DNA from: Streptomyces sp. R28 | GTDB lineage: Bacteria; Actinomycetota; Actinomycetes; Streptomycetales; Streptomycetaceae | Reading direction: 5' to 3' | Assembly (NCBI RefSeq): GCF_041052385.1 | Contig: NZ_CP163439.1 | Coordinates: forward strand, 5,693,001 to 5,757,000 | Length of the DNA: 64,000 nt | Part shown: positions 35,456-43,774 of the stretch, piece after piece | Layout of the letters: each line of letters opens with the position of its first letter | Position numbering within the stretch: the first letter of the stretch is position 1 | Position numbers and translations under genes: made by a program | Notes under the pieces: model-generated | Database searches by the model: none | What the model saw: the letters and a program-made list of their open reading frames with translations, nothing else | Told to the model about the DNA's origin: nothing

Positions 35456-37869
35456 GTCCGGTCAACTTCCGAGGCCGCCGTTTTGCTCCAGCTGGCCTCC
35501 ACCCACACACTTCCGCCGCGCGTTGTTCTGGCCACCGACACCTTCGCGTCCGTGGCAGGGCTGTGCGAGGGGGCGGCATCTCCCGGGCTGCGGCCGTCGG
35601 CGCAGTTCACACCGACCACGCTCACACGTACCGCGCGGGGGGTCCACACGACCGTCACCCGCGCGGTCGAGCGGGCGTGGCCCAGGGTCACCGCCACCGG
35701 GTCGATCAACTCCCTGCGTACCTGCACAGGCACCTCACGCGGCCGGCCTCGTACGGCAAGGCTCACCGTCACCCCCTGGTGTTCGGCCACCTCGACGCAT
35801 GCCCGCAGCTCGTTCAGCAGCGGGTCGGAGACGGCGTCGCTCTCCGCGAACAGGCGGCGCATACGGGCGGCCTCCACCCCGCACCGCAGCCTGACCTCCT
35901 CGTCGTGCGGACTCAGCACACCGTGCCCAAGGCCCATGAGTAGCGGCACTGTCGTCGCCGTCAGCGCGCGGTAGCGCTCCTTGTGATCACGCTGCATGTC
36001 CTCGTGGATGCGTTCCCGGGTACGCAGTTCCTCCTCCCGCGCGGCCTCCGTGCCCGCTTCCGGCGCCGTACCGTGGAGCAGGCGCGTCAGGAGTACACCG
36101 ACGGAGAGCTGGAAGCCGCAGGTGGTGATCGCGGTGATCCCCATGACGGCCGACTCCGCGACGGTTGGCGCCCCCGACAGGAACACAGCGATCGCGTTGA
36201 GCCCCACATGCGCCCCGAGGAACGCCGCGAACGCCCTGACCGGCAGGTCCGCCAGCAGGAACAGCGCATGCCAGCCGACCAGTCCGAACGCCCAGTCCTC
36301 CGCACCGGTCAACCGCTCCGGCGCGAGCGTGAACGCGCATACCGCCGAAACGGTCAGCACCGAACCCAGGCTCCACGCCCGCACCCTTGGCGGGATCTGC
36401 CTGCCACGCAGCAGATAGGCGGCCCCGGTCACCGCGACGGCGGCGAGGCAGACGTAGCCCGCCGTCTGCGCCCACGCGGGCTGGTACACACTCTGGTAGG
36501 CCGTGACCTGCTGCAGCGAAAAGATGAACTGTGACAGCAGACTGATCAGCAGCGCGGCCAGTTGGGCGCCGTGCAGCAGCTGCCTGCGGATGAGGCGGAC
36601 GACGGCCGTGTGCGCCCGGGCGCGGGTCGGGCGCGGCATGTCCGCCGCCTGCGCTTCGTGCCCTGCCTGTGGCGCCCGGGCCTGGGCTTGCCAGCGCCAC
36701 TGCACGCGGGTTCCGGCGCCCGGATGTGAGGTGACCGTGGCGCAGCCGCCGACCGCGTGCATCCTGCCGATGACGGAACCAGAGATGCCCCGGCGCCTCG
36801 CCGGAACGGACTCCGGGTCGAAGCCCCGTCCCGCGTCGGACAGCTCGACGACGACGGCACCGTCCCCCTCCGCCCATGCCCTGAGCTCCGCTTCCCGCAC
36901 CCCGGCATGGCGTGCCACATTGGTGACGGCCTCCCGGACCCCGCTGAATATCGCGAGCCCAGGGCCGGACGGGACGGCGAGCGGGCCGTCGATGCGCGTC
37001 TTGAGCTGCACCATGGCCTGTCCCTCACCCCCGGGGCCCCCGGGCACGCAGCCGAGAAGTGCCGCGAGGTCGACGCTTCCCGTCTCGAATCCGGGCACGG
37101 CGGACAGTGCCTCCAGATCCTCTCTGGCACGCTGAGGTAGCCACGACCAGTCCCGGGCGTCGCCCTGGGAGACCATCAGCAGCGTCGCGCTCGCCGTATC
37201 GTGCAGGGTCGCCAGGTACTCGCGCTCGGTCGCCCTCCGTGCGGCGGCGACCTCGGCCTCCCGGCGCGCCGCCGCCCTGAGCGCGGCCGACCGGTCGGCG
37301 ACCCTGGCCCGCGCTCGGACGATGAGGTAGGCGGCCCTCGACAGGCCCGCCAGGACAACTATGCGCACCAGGTCCGCCAACTCTGGGCGGTGCCCGGGCG
37401 AGGAGAGGATGTCGCCCAGCGCACAGGCGACAGTCCCCGACGCGGCCAGGGCGGCCCCGGCCACCGGGCGCGTCGCCCACTCGTGCTGGAAGGTGATGAC
37501 GCAGATGCTGACAATCGCCTCCACCATCACATCCGCGCCGTCGCCGCCGAGCACCGGCTGAGACAGCCCTGTCAGCACCACCACGGCCGCGTCCAGCGTC
37601 CACAGCGGGGCGAGCGGGAGCGGGCGGCGTAGCGCGTAGAGGTGCACACCGCAGGAGAGGAGAGCGGGCACCAGCAGCGACAGCGCCAGGGGAATCTCCG
37701 CCCCGTCCGCCGAAGCGACGCCCAGCGCCCCGCACAGGCAGACCACGGTGGACCGCAGCCACACTCCGTACCGCTCAAGGGCCAAATCCAACAGACGCTC
37801 ACTGGACCCGGGGCCCTCCACCGCCTCAGCCGCCCCGCGCCCGTTCCCCCCGTATCCCCCGTGCCACAT
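35452..37869 (-). CDS. Unusual double histidine kinase (two kinase-like halves in one chain)
   Basis: The first half (residues 1-410) has five or six helices, a His box ATLHDTASATLLMVSQG (His223), and an ATPase domain with SGVREAVTNVARHAG and ELSDAGRGFDPESV. The second half repeats the layout: about six helices (450-590), a degenerate His box (RIHEDMQRDHKERYRALTA) and an ATPase-like end that has lost the clear N and G boxes. The chain of 805 residues is about twice the usual length. The first unit probably supplies kinase activity and the second senses or regulates; this is inferred. ATG 37869 is assumed, with a poor ribosome-binding site. Confidence 0.8.
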   Translation of the reverse strand: MWHGGYGGNGRGAAEAVEGPGSSERLLDLALERYGVWLRSTVVCLCGALGVASADGAEIPLALSLLVPALLSCGVHLYALRRPLPLAPLWTLDAAVVVLTGLSQPVLGGDGADVMVEAIVSICVITFQHEWATRPVAGAALAASGTVACALGDILSSPGHRPELADLVRIVVLAGLSRAAYLIVRARARVADRSAALRAAARREAEVAAARRATEREYLATLHDTASATLLMVSQGDARDWSWLPQRAREDLEALSAVPGFETGSVDLAALLGCVPGGPGGEGQAMVQLKTRIDGPLAVPSGPGLAIFSGVREAVTNVARHAGVREAELRAWAEGDGAVVVELSDAGRGFDPESVPARRRGISGSVIGRMHAVGGCATVTSHPGAGTRVQWRWQAQARAPQAGHEAQAADMPRPTRARAHTAVVRLIRRQLLHGAQLAALLISLLSQFIFSLQQVTAYQSVYQPAWAQTAGYVCLAAVAVTGAAYLLRGRQIPPRVRAWSLGSVLTVSAVCAFTLAPERLTGAEDWAFGLVGWHALFLLADLPVRAFAAFLGAHVGLNAIAVFLSGAPTVAESAVMGITAITTCGFQLSVGVLLTRLLHGTAPEAGTEAAREEELRTRERIHEDMQRDHKERYRALTATTVPLLMGLGHGVLSPHDEEVRLRCGVEAARMRRLFAESDAVSDPLLNELRACVEVAEHQGVTVSLAVRGRPREVPVQVRRELIDPVAVTLGHARSTARVTVVWTPRAVRVSVVGVNCADGRSPGDAAPSHSPATDAKVSVARTTRGGSVWVEASWSKTAASEVDRT

Positions 37870-38285
37870 GGAGGGAACAGTAGTTGAACCGTGATCGAGT
37901 AGCCCCTCCTTGTGGGGCGAACGACCGGCACACTCAGTGACCGGGCCGGGCTATTGTGCCCGTCATACGGGCTGTGAAATCCACACTCAACCACGGGGGA
38001 ATTTCCATTACGCTGTTCGTTCGCGGATTGGAGTTGCTCGCACAATAAAATGCCCCCCAGGGAAGGCCGCTTGGCACCCCACACACCGGAACCAAGTGAC
38101 CCAACACCTGAGCACTTCCGCGCCGCTCCCACGCGTACTCCATTCCATCTCCTGAAATCAAGGCGAAGCGAGCGCGTGATCGCCTAAAACGAGTCTTGAT
38201 CAGGCAAGAACTGGGCGCGAATATCCAAAGGCCTCCACCGCGCTTACCACCCTTGTCCCCGAATGATTCTCAACCAGGGAGATCA
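37870..38285. promoter_or_regulatory. Divergent region between the double kinase and the secreted protein
   Basis: This 416-bp gap contains the second copy of the duplicated 72-bp segment (37903-37974), an AT-richer stretch at 37980-38060, and the ribosome-binding site GGGAGATCA of the gene at 38286. Regulation by the adjacent two-component system is plausible but unproven. Confidence 0.5.
37903..37974 (+). repeat. Duplicated regulatory region, copy 2
   Basis: Near-copy of 33151-33223, sharing CGACCGGCACACTCAG, GACCGGGCCGGGCTA and TGTGCCCGTC. It lies just upstream of the double-kinase start on one side and about 310 bp before the secreted protein on the other. Confidence 0.75.
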
Positions 38286-38858
38286 ATGTCTTCGCTCCAC
38301 TCCATCCGTCATGTGCTGCGTAAAGCGGCTGTCCCCGCCGTCGGCGCGGCGTTGGCGTTCAGCATCACCGTTACCATCGCCACGCCGGCGGCGGCCAGCG
38401 GCTCCTACAGCGGCAGGGCGTACGTTTACGGCAGCGGCGAGGTAAATGACGACTTCGATGACGAGGGCGTCGTCAACGTCACCACGCACCGCTCCTCGAA
38501 CGTCACCTGTCTGTGGCAGACCATTCTTTGGGCACATGGTTACCTGCCCTCGTCCGGAATCGATGGCATCTTCGGCGACCAGACTGATGCCGCAACGAGG
38601 AAATTCCAAGCTGACAAGGGCCTCGTCGCGGACGGCTCCGCCGGTCGGAACAGCTGGACAAAGGCAGGCGACAGGATCAGGCAGATCGACAACCAGAACG
38701 GGTGGCTGTTTGTGGTGTATTACGGCGTGACAGGTTCCAGGAGCCCGTACGGCTCGCATGATTTCGTGTTGCAGCGTTCGCCCGACGGAAATTACAGATT
38801 TTACCCGCCTCAGGACGGCGGCCCATATTGGGCCTCCTACAACTCCCGCACCTGCTGA
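38286..38858 (+). CDS. Secreted protein with peptidoglycan-binding-like domain
   Basis: A signal peptide (MSSLHSIRHVLRKAAVPAVG through ATPAAAS) is followed by a short Gly/Tyr/Ser segment, then a PG_binding_1-like module: TCLWQTILWAHGYLPSSGID, then GIFGDQTDAATRKFQADKGL. The last ~60 residues (LFVVYYGVTGSRSPYGSHDF) are aromatic-rich and end in Cys. This resembles small secreted Streptomyces proteins that attach to the wall. ATG 38286 has GGGAG upstream. A perfect 17-bp hairpin ends the unit. Confidence 0.8.
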   Translation: MSSLHSIRHVLRKAAVPAVGAALAFSITVTIATPAAASGSYSGRAYVYGSGEVNDDFDDEGVVNVTTHRSSNVTCLWQTILWAHGYLPSSGIDGIFGDQTDAATRKFQADKGLVADGSAGRNSWTKAGDRIRQIDNQNGWLFVVYYGVTGSRSPYGSHDFVLQRSPDGNYRFYPPQDGGPYWASYNSRTC

Positions 38859-38883
38859 CCTCGCCTGGCCTGAGCCACGGCAA

Positions 38884-38931
38884 TCCGGACGTCGCGGGGC
38901 AGGCAGGCTCGCCGGCCCCGCGACGTCCGGA
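38884..38931. terminator. Very strong hairpin (17-bp perfect stem)
   Basis: TCCGGACGTCGCGGGGC (38884-38900) pairs perfectly with 38915-38931 around a 14-base loop, 26 bp after the stop of the secreted protein gene. Confidence 0.85.
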
Positions 38932-39135
38932 TCCGACGCAACCACCCGCCGACCCCGGTGATCGGTGAGCGGCAGACATTCGAGGACGTGTTGGGCGGCA
39001 GTACTGGGTGGTGTGCGGAAAAGGGAGCAGAAGGCGTCGATCGCGCAATAGTCCAACTCAAACCGCTTGTACAGAGTGGCGGGTGGGACAGACCGGGCCG
39101 GCCCGGGCACACGACTACCACTTGGAGCACGTCGG

Positions 39136-39819
39136 ATGAGCAGCAACGTACTGACCATGTACTGCGACCCGAGACGAGTCGACGGCCAGGGTCAGGCGAA
39201 GGTGGCGGGCATGGTCAGCTTCTCCGACGCGTCGGGGCCGGCGCCGTCGGCTGTGTACGTGGAGCGCGAACTGCCGCCGGGAGGCACGTCCGCGTACCTT
39301 GCGGCCCGGGGCGGCGGGGCCCGTTCCTTCGCCCTGTGGGCCGACGATCAACGCCGGGAGCGGGTGGCCACCGTGGTGACCCTGTCGGCCGGCGGCGGCG
39401 TCGCGAGGTTTCAGGTGCTCGGCGCGCACGGCGAGGTCATCGGCACGCTCATGCGCGAGAAGGCGCTCCGCGGCAGGGGCCTGCGCACTCGCTGGACCGT
39501 GCACCAGCCCGGCGGCCCTGAAGCGGTCGGCTTCAAGGGGAGGATCGTGTGGTGGTGGATGTGGTGGCTCCTGCTGCCCCTGATGACGGTGGTCCTGGTG
39601 ATCAGCGTCTTCGACAGCGTCCCTGGCAACGAGGGCGGCTTCGCACGCGCACCCCGGCGCATCCGGTGGCGCGCGAACGGGCAGGTCCCGCTGGAGTTCA
39701 GGTCCAAGGGCGACAAACTGCACGTACACGCACCCGGTGTGGACTGGCGGCTCGGGGCCGCGCTGATCGCCCTCCTGCGCAGCTTCCACGCCGGCGCGTG
39801 GGACTCGGTGAAGAAGTGA
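39136..39819 (+). CDS. Protein with one central membrane helix
   Basis: Starting at ATG 39136 (GGAG upstream), the first 130 residues are beta-rich (MYCDPRRVDGQGQAKVAGMV) and soluble. A Trp-rich transmembrane segment follows (WWWMWWLLLPLMTVVLVISV, residues ~139-158), then a basic region that again looks beta-rich. I know no family name. The layout would place domains on both sides of the membrane. Confidence 0.6.
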   Translation: MSSNVLTMYCDPRRVDGQGQAKVAGMVSFSDASGPAPSAVYVERELPPGGTSAYLAARGGGARSFALWADDQRRERVATVVTLSAGGGVARFQVLGAHGEVIGTLMREKALRGRGLRTRWTVHQPGGPEAVGFKGRIVWWWMWWLLLPLMTVVLVISVFDSVPGNEGGFARAPRRIRWRANGQVPLEFRSKGDKLHVHAPGVDWRLGAALIALLRSFHAGAWDSVKK

Positions 39820-39903
39820 CCCGGGGGACGACGCTTCGGCGCGGTGCGTGCTGTGGCGGCGGACGCTGGTGTTCGGGGGCCGCGCACAGCAGAACGGGGC
39901 CTC

Positions 39904-40287
39904 ATGTCTGATCAGTGGCCGGCCCAACGCCCGGCGCCAAGTCCCTTGCCCGGTCCGCCCGGCGTGTACGGGCCGCCACGGTTCCAGGAGGTCAGTACCA
40001 GGTACCGGCGTTGGGCCGGCGTCCTGCTCTGGCTCTCGATCGCCGTCGCGAGTCTCATGGCGGTCGCGTTCGTGGCCAGCATCGTCCTCCTGGTGAAGGC
40101 GGACGCGGACGTGGACAACGCCGCCTACGGCTATCTCGCGATCTTCCTCTGGTTCGGGATCGCCGCCGCGATCCCGGTGCTGCTGGCGCTCGGTATCCCC
40201 GCAGTCGTCATGACGCGGCGTGTACGGCAGCAGAAGCGGCTGGGCCACGATGCCGTGTACCGAGGCCCCAATGTCGGCGAACAGTAG
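39904..40287 (+). CDS. Small two-helix membrane protein
   Basis: The 127-residue protein has a Pro-rich cytoplasmic head (PAPSPLPGPPGVYGPPRF), two hydrophobic helices (about 37-62 and 76-100) and a basic tail. Such proteins are common in Streptomyces and unassigned. ATG 39904, 84 bp after the previous gene, possibly in one unit. Confidence 0.6.
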   Translation: MSDQWPAQRPAPSPLPGPPGVYGPPRFQEVSTRYRRWAGVLLWLSIAVASLMAVAFVASIVLLVKADADVDNAAYGYLAIFLWFGIAAAIPVLLALGIPAVVMTRRVRQQKRLGHDAVYRGPNVGEQ

Positions 40288-40311
40288 TCGAACGAGCTCC
40301 AGACGCGATTC

Positions 40312-40440
40312 TTAGATCACATGAACCCGGACTGTGGCAGACCAGTACGTGCCCGAATAGTTCTGCCAGCCCTTGTAGCAGCGGAAAGTCCGCCATGGAG
40401 CACCCGACTCCAAAAGCTCGACCGGAACCAGGCATTCGCC
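40312..40440 (-). pseudogene. C-terminal remnant of a small secreted-type protein
   Basis: The leftward frame ends LVPVELLESGAPWRTFRCYK GWQNYSGTYWSATVRV with an aromatic-rich composition like small exported proteins. No start codon or signal peptide precedes it. It is probably the tail of a deleted gene. Confidence 0.35.
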
Positions 40441-40614
40441 TGTGCAGCCAAGGTGGTGTCGTCTGTCCTCCTGTCTCGCGCTGCTTCCCTCGAAGGGCCG
40501 GACTGGAACGGCCATCACCTGAGAAGGGTGGAAGCCCGACCAGGAAGTCTCACAATGGCGGCATAAAGGGCACGCAGAGGGCACGGAGCCCCCAGAATGG
40601 TCTAGATAACAAAC

Positions 40615-40641
40615 AAGCCCCAGGCTACTGACCTGGGGCTT
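40615..40641 (-). terminator. Terminator of tRNA-Gly
   Basis: AAGCCCCAGG and CCTGGGGCTT form a perfect 10-bp stem five bases beyond the 3' end of the leftward tRNA. Related hairpins accompany att copies 1-3. Confidence 0.75.
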
Positions 40642-40646
40642 CATCA

Positions 40647-40720
40647 TGGAGCGGGTGACGAGAATCGAACTCGCGCTCTCAGCTTGGGAAGCTGATGTTC
40701 TACCATTAAACTACACCCGC
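40647..40720 (-). tRNA. tRNA-Gly (anticodon CCC), intact
   Basis: The leftward sequence folds into a full cloverleaf: acceptor GCGGGTG/CACCCGC, D-arm GTTT...GAAC, anticodon stem TCAGC/GCTGA with loop TTCCCAA (anticodon CCC), and T-arm GCGAG/CTCGT with loop TTCGATT. CCA is encoded (TGG at 40647-40649 on the plus strand). It reads GGG codons. Its 3' half is the integration target that generated the remnants at 3634, 23040, 26291 and 31540. Confidence 0.97.
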
Positions 40721-41006
40721 GTAAGACACCCGCTCCGTGATCATCCGGAGGCGGTGTCCGATCGCCTGGTTACTGTACCCCATCACCGGCCCCCGGCGCT
40801 GACGCCGTGGGGCCTGAGTGCGTTTCAGGGGGGCGGGATGTGGCTGCGGGGGAACGGAGTTGGGGCGTACGGTGGAGGAGTGGGAGAGGGTCCGGCGGGG
40901 GCGGAGTGCCGCCTGGAGGGCCGTCCCTTTGATCCCGTAATGTGGCCTCTCGTCGTCAGGCAGGTAGCAGCCGACGCGGCTCTTGGGGAAGGGACTCTAG
41001 GACTTG

Positions 41007-41165
41007 ATGGAGCGCACCGTCGTCCGTTGTGCCGATGGGCACGTGTTCAGCACCACTTCGTTCCCGATGCAGCAGGCCGAGCGACTCGGCCCGGGCCGGC
41101 TTCTCCGGTGTCCCCGGTGTGCCCGGCTCCGCAGTGTGGTGCCGGTGACGCTGGAGAAGCGGTAA
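41007..41165 (+). CDS. Small zinc-ribbon-like protein (52 aa)
   Basis: From ATG 41007 the frame gives MERTVVRCADGHVFSTTSFP, then LLRCPRCARLRSVVPV, ending TLEKR at TAA 41163. The pattern C-x-D-G-H followed by C-x-x-C is a one-ligand-set zinc ribbon, conserved in this arrangement near dcd in actinobacteria as I recall. The length and Arg-rich surface suggest a nucleic-acid or protein adaptor; no function is known to me. Confidence 0.7.
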   Translation: MERTVVRCADGHVFSTTSFPMQQAERLGPGRLLRCPRCARLRSVVPVTLEKR

Positions 41166-41271
41166 CGGCAGCGGGAGCAGGTGCCGCAGCAGCAGTAACA
41201 GCAGGTGCAGTGCCGGGCGCGTGGGCGGTCACGATTGTGGCCGTGCCGCGCGCCTTGCGTATCCTCGGGGC

Positions 41272-41847
41272 GTGCTTCTCTCAGACAAGGACATCCGGGC
41301 CGAGATCGACGCCGGGCGGGTACGGATCGATCCCTACGACGAATCCATGGTGCAGCCCTCGAGCGTCGATGTGCGGCTGGACCGTTACTTCCGGGTGTTC
41401 GAGAACCACCGGTACCCGCACATCGACCCCTCCGTCGAGCAGGCGGATCTGACCCGGCTCGTGGAGCCCGAGGGCGACGAGCCGTTCATCCTGCACCCCG
41501 GGGAGTTCGTTCTGGCCTCTACGTACGAGGTCATCTCGCTTCCTGACGATCTTGCCTCCCGGCTTGAGGGGAAGTCCTCGCTCGGGCGGCTCGGGCTGGT
41601 CACCCACTCCACCGCAGGGTTCATCGACCCGGGGTTCAGTGGGCATGTGACCCTCGAGCTCTCCAACCTCGCGACCCTGCCGATCAAGCTCTGGCCCGGC
41701 ATGAAGATCGGCCAGCTGTGCATGTTCCGGCTCAGCTCGCCCGCCGAGTTCCCGTACGGGAGCGAGCGGTACGGGTCCCGGTACCAGGGGCAGCGCGGGC
41801 CGACCGCCTCCCGGTCCTTCATGAACTTCCATCGGACTCAGGTGTGA
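41272..41847 (+). CDS. dcd: dCTP deaminase
   Basis: The 191-residue protein starts at GTG 41272 with MLLSDKDIRAEIDAGRVRID, then MVQPSSVDVRLDRYFRVF, LEGKSSLGRLGLVTHSTAGF, IDPGFSGHVTLELSNLATLP and GMKIGQLCMFRLSSP. These are the conserved blocks of Dcd, which converts dCTP to dUTP for thymidylate synthesis; the catalytic Glu lies in the T-L-E-L block. Its stop overlaps the start of the phosphoribosyltransferase gene that the AICE interrupts. Confidence 0.95.
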   Translation: MLLSDKDIRAEIDAGRVRIDPYDESMVQPSSVDVRLDRYFRVFENHRYPHIDPSVEQADLTRLVEPEGDEPFILHPGEFVLASTYEVISLPDDLASRLEGKSSLGRLGLVTHSTAGFIDPGFSGHVTLELSNLATLPIKLWPGMKIGQLCMFRLSSPAEFPYGSERYGSRYQGQRGPTASRSFMNFHRTQV

Positions 41848-42071
41848 GCAGCCGTATGGGCGACAGTGCTGGTGTGCGGGAGAATCTGACCTACGAGCGG
41901 TTCGGTGTCGCCGTGCGCGAGCTCGCGCAGACCGTCGCCGACGACGGGTACGAGCCGGACATCGTGCTCAGCATCGCCCGCGGTGGCGTGTTCGTCGCCG
42001 GTGGGCTCGCGTACGCCCTCGACTGCAAGAACCTCCACCTCGTGAACGTCGAGTTTAGGTTGGCGGCCTAG
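41844..42071 (+). pseudogene. 5' half of a purine-type phosphoribosyltransferase gene, split by the AICE
   Basis: From GTG 41844 (overlapping the dcd stop) or ATG 41856 the frame reads NLTYERFGVAVRELAQTVAD, DIVLSIARGGVFVAGGLAY, LVNVEF and then switches at the att core into RLAA and a stop. This is the N-terminal half of a (hypo)xanthine-guanine-type phosphoribosyltransferase with the first substrate-binding loop. The 3' half resumes at 56445 after 14.4 kb. Joining at the 11-bp core restores the reading frame exactly, so the gene is reversibly disrupted. Confidence 0.92.
42045..42055. repeat. attL core of the AICE
   Basis: AACGTCGAGTT is the 11-bp identity shared with 56445-56455. It encodes N-V-E-F of the phosphoribosyltransferase; the flanking base changes mark the chromosome/element junction. 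Confidence 0.9.
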
Positions 42072-42221
42072 TAGCACACGGCTCTGACCTGGGCAAACGT
42101 GCTGGTCAGGGCCTTGCTGTTGTGTCCGTTGGTACCTCTTGGATGTAGGTCTGACCGGTTGCTCTGCTGAGTTTCTGCTGAGCCTGGGGAGCTCGTTCGG
42201 GTAGTGAGATCTCCCACAGAG

Positions 42222-42256
42222 AGAAGCCCCACCGTGATCAGCACGATGGGGCTTCT
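42222..42256. terminator. Hairpin at the left end of the AICE
   Basis: AGAAGCCCCA (42222-42231) pairs perfectly with TGGGGCTTCT (42247-42256), 19 bp after the stop of the leftward DUF397 gene. Confidence 0.8.
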
Positions 42257-42274
42257 TACCGGCCGACGCCGGGG

Positions 42275-42490
42275 TCATATGGCACCAAGATCTCCGGCCT
42301 TCACGCCTGTCACAAAGGACGAGAACGCCTCGGCGGGGATGTCCAGGATCGGACCGTTCAGGTTCTTGGAGTCACGGACGGGGACCACGCCGCGCGAGGC
42401 GGCGACGTTTGCGGCAACCTCGATGCATGATCCGCCGTTGCCGCTGTAGGTGGACTTGAACCAGATGAGGGGTAGGGAGTCGGTTGTCAC
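42275..42490 (-). CDS. DUF397 protein
   Basis: The 71-residue protein contains WFKSTYSGNGGSCIEVAANV, then GVVPVRDSKNLNGPILDIPA and AFSSFVTGVKAG, the full DUF397 pattern. These small proteins accompany XRE regulators with a DUF5753 domain throughout Streptomyces, as in BldB/WhiJ-like systems, and modulate them. Here it overlaps its XRE partner by 4 bases. Confidence 0.92.
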   Translation of the reverse strand: MTTDSLPLIWFKSTYSGNGGSCIEVAANVAASRGVVPVRDSKNLNGPILDIPAEAFSSFVTGVKAGDLGAI

Positions 42491-43326
42491 GGGGTGCCCT
42501 TTCGTGCCTGCTCGATCATGGCCACTGATTCCGCCTGGGAAAGTGCCACGGCCTGTAGTTGATGGTAGGCCCTCACCAGCGGCAGCACGGATGTGATTTC
42601 CCTGTCCAAGTGCCCGTGGGTTTCGGACTCGACGTAGGAAATCACGGAGCGGTCAGGCAGGGTCAACAGATTCACCAGCCGGTTGAACGGGCGGCGCTCG
42701 CCGATGGAGTAGGGGGCCAGCTGGAGCGCGGTGTCCGGCCGGTCAGCGAACTCGATCAGATGGGCCAACTGGCGCTCCATAACGTCGCTCCCTCCGATGG
42801 CCCGCCGGATGCAGCTCTCATCCAAGACCACGATCACCATGGGCGGGGTGCGCCGCATCAGAGCCGCTTGCCGCTCCGCCAGGAACTCAACACGTTCAGA
42901 GGCTTGTTCGGGGCTGAGCGTTCCCCGCTTCACGTTGCCCTCTTCCATGGCTCGTGCGTACTCCGGTGTCTGGAGTAGTCCGGGGATCGCTCCTACTTCG
43001 AACAGTCGGATCTCTGCCGCTCGTGCCTCCTGTCCCAGGTACTCCGGGAAGCCCTCCAGCAGGCTGCCGTTTCGGATCTCGCCCCACGCGCGCTCGAACG
43101 CGTCTGCGGTCCCTGTGAGTCCGAGAACCGTGTCTAAGCTCCGCGAGAAGCGGAGAGTTGGCGGCTTGCGGCCCGTTTCAATCGCCGAAATATGTCTTCC
43201 CGAGTAGCCCACGCGCTCGGCCAACTCGTCTTGGGTCCATCCGCGTGCCTCCCGCGAGCTGCGCAGACGCGCGCCGTAGGCCGCTTGGGGCGATGCGTCC
43301 GGGTTCAACTCCTTGAGATTTACCAA
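42487..43326 (-). CDS. XRE-family regulator with DUF5753 domain
   Basis: I place the start at TTG 43326, 9 bases after GGAGGG; upstream codons are Pro/Arg-rich and not homologous. Residues ~15-75 form the HTH (LRSSREARGWTQDELAERVG, YSGRHISAIETGRKPPTLRF). The rest is DUF5753: EGFPEYLGQEARAAEIRLFE, GAIPGLLQTPEYARAM, and later TALQLAPYSIGERRPFN. WhiJ-like regulators of this type control development with a DUF397 partner. Its neighbour genes on the other strand begin 93 bp away, so the gap is a divergent promoter. Confidence 0.92.
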   Translation of the reverse strand: MVNLKELNPDASPQAAYGARLRSSREARGWTQDELAERVGYSGRHISAIETGRKPPTLRFSRSLDTVLGLTGTADAFERAWGEIRNGSLLEGFPEYLGQEARAAEIRLFEVGAIPGLLQTPEYARAMEEGNVKRGTLSPEQASERVEFLAERQAALMRRTPPMVIVVLDESCIRRAIGGSDVMERQLAHLIEFADRPDTALQLAPYSIGERRPFNRLVNLLTLPDRSVISYVESETHGHLDREITSVLPLVRAYHQLQAVALSQAESVAMIEQARKGTP

Positions 43327-43418
43327 TGTGCCCTCCGTTTCTGGAACGTTGAAGACACGGCGACTGTAGGCCACGCTCAATCTCCTTGGTAGTGGAAGCA
43401 CTACGGAGAGGAGCGGTC

Positions 43419-43589
43419 GTGTTCGATCAGGGGACGGCTCCGCCCTGGACTGACGAGGTGGCGGAGCGGGAAGCACTCAGGATCGAGTTTTGGCGAGGTG
43501 CCCCGGAGTGGGTGCCTCGGACCGGTTACACGGATCCAACAGCCAAGGTGTTGCGTGACGTTGAGTCCGGGCTCAGGGGGTTGCTGTGA
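43419..43589 (+). CDS. Micro-gene 1 of a coupled AICE operon (56 aa)
   Basis: From GTG 43419 (GAGAGGAGC upstream) the frame gives an acidic peptide with PPWTDEVAEREALRIEFWRG and a helical C-terminus. I recognise no domain. Its stop overlaps the next GTG, the first of five successive overlaps, so these genes are translated as one unit. Confidence 0.55.
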   Translation: MFDQGTAPPWTDEVAEREALRIEFWRGAPEWVPRTGYTDPTAKVLRDVESGLRGLL

Positions 43590-43774
43590 GTTCGGGCGTG
43601 GGTACCGATGCGCAGCAGCGTGAGTACACGACCTACGCGCCCAAGGGTGAGAAGTGCCGCAGGTGTCACAAGCCGTTTGGGAGTCTTGAGCTTGTGCGGC
43701 GCGTGACGCCGTTCGGCATCGCTACCGGCCGCCCGTACGTGCACCCTGAGTGCCCGACTGAGGCCACGTCATGA
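43586..43774 (+). CDS. Micro-gene 2, zinc-binding-like (62 aa)
   Basis: The frame contains GEKCRRCHKPFGSLELVRRV and later YVHPECPTEATS, giving C-x-x-C with a distal H-x-x-x-C, a probable zinc-binding fold. Coupled to both neighbours by GTGA/ATGA overlaps. Confidence 0.6.
   Translation: MSSGVGTDAQQREYTTYAPKGEKCRRCHKPFGSLELVRRVTPFGIATGRPYVHPECPTEATS

Noticed and set aside
41007..41165. Reading the zinc-ribbon peptide as non-coding spacer before dcd
   Set aside because: The ordered C-x-D-G-H and C-P-x-C motifs, a proper stop, and good codon use argue for a real small gene.
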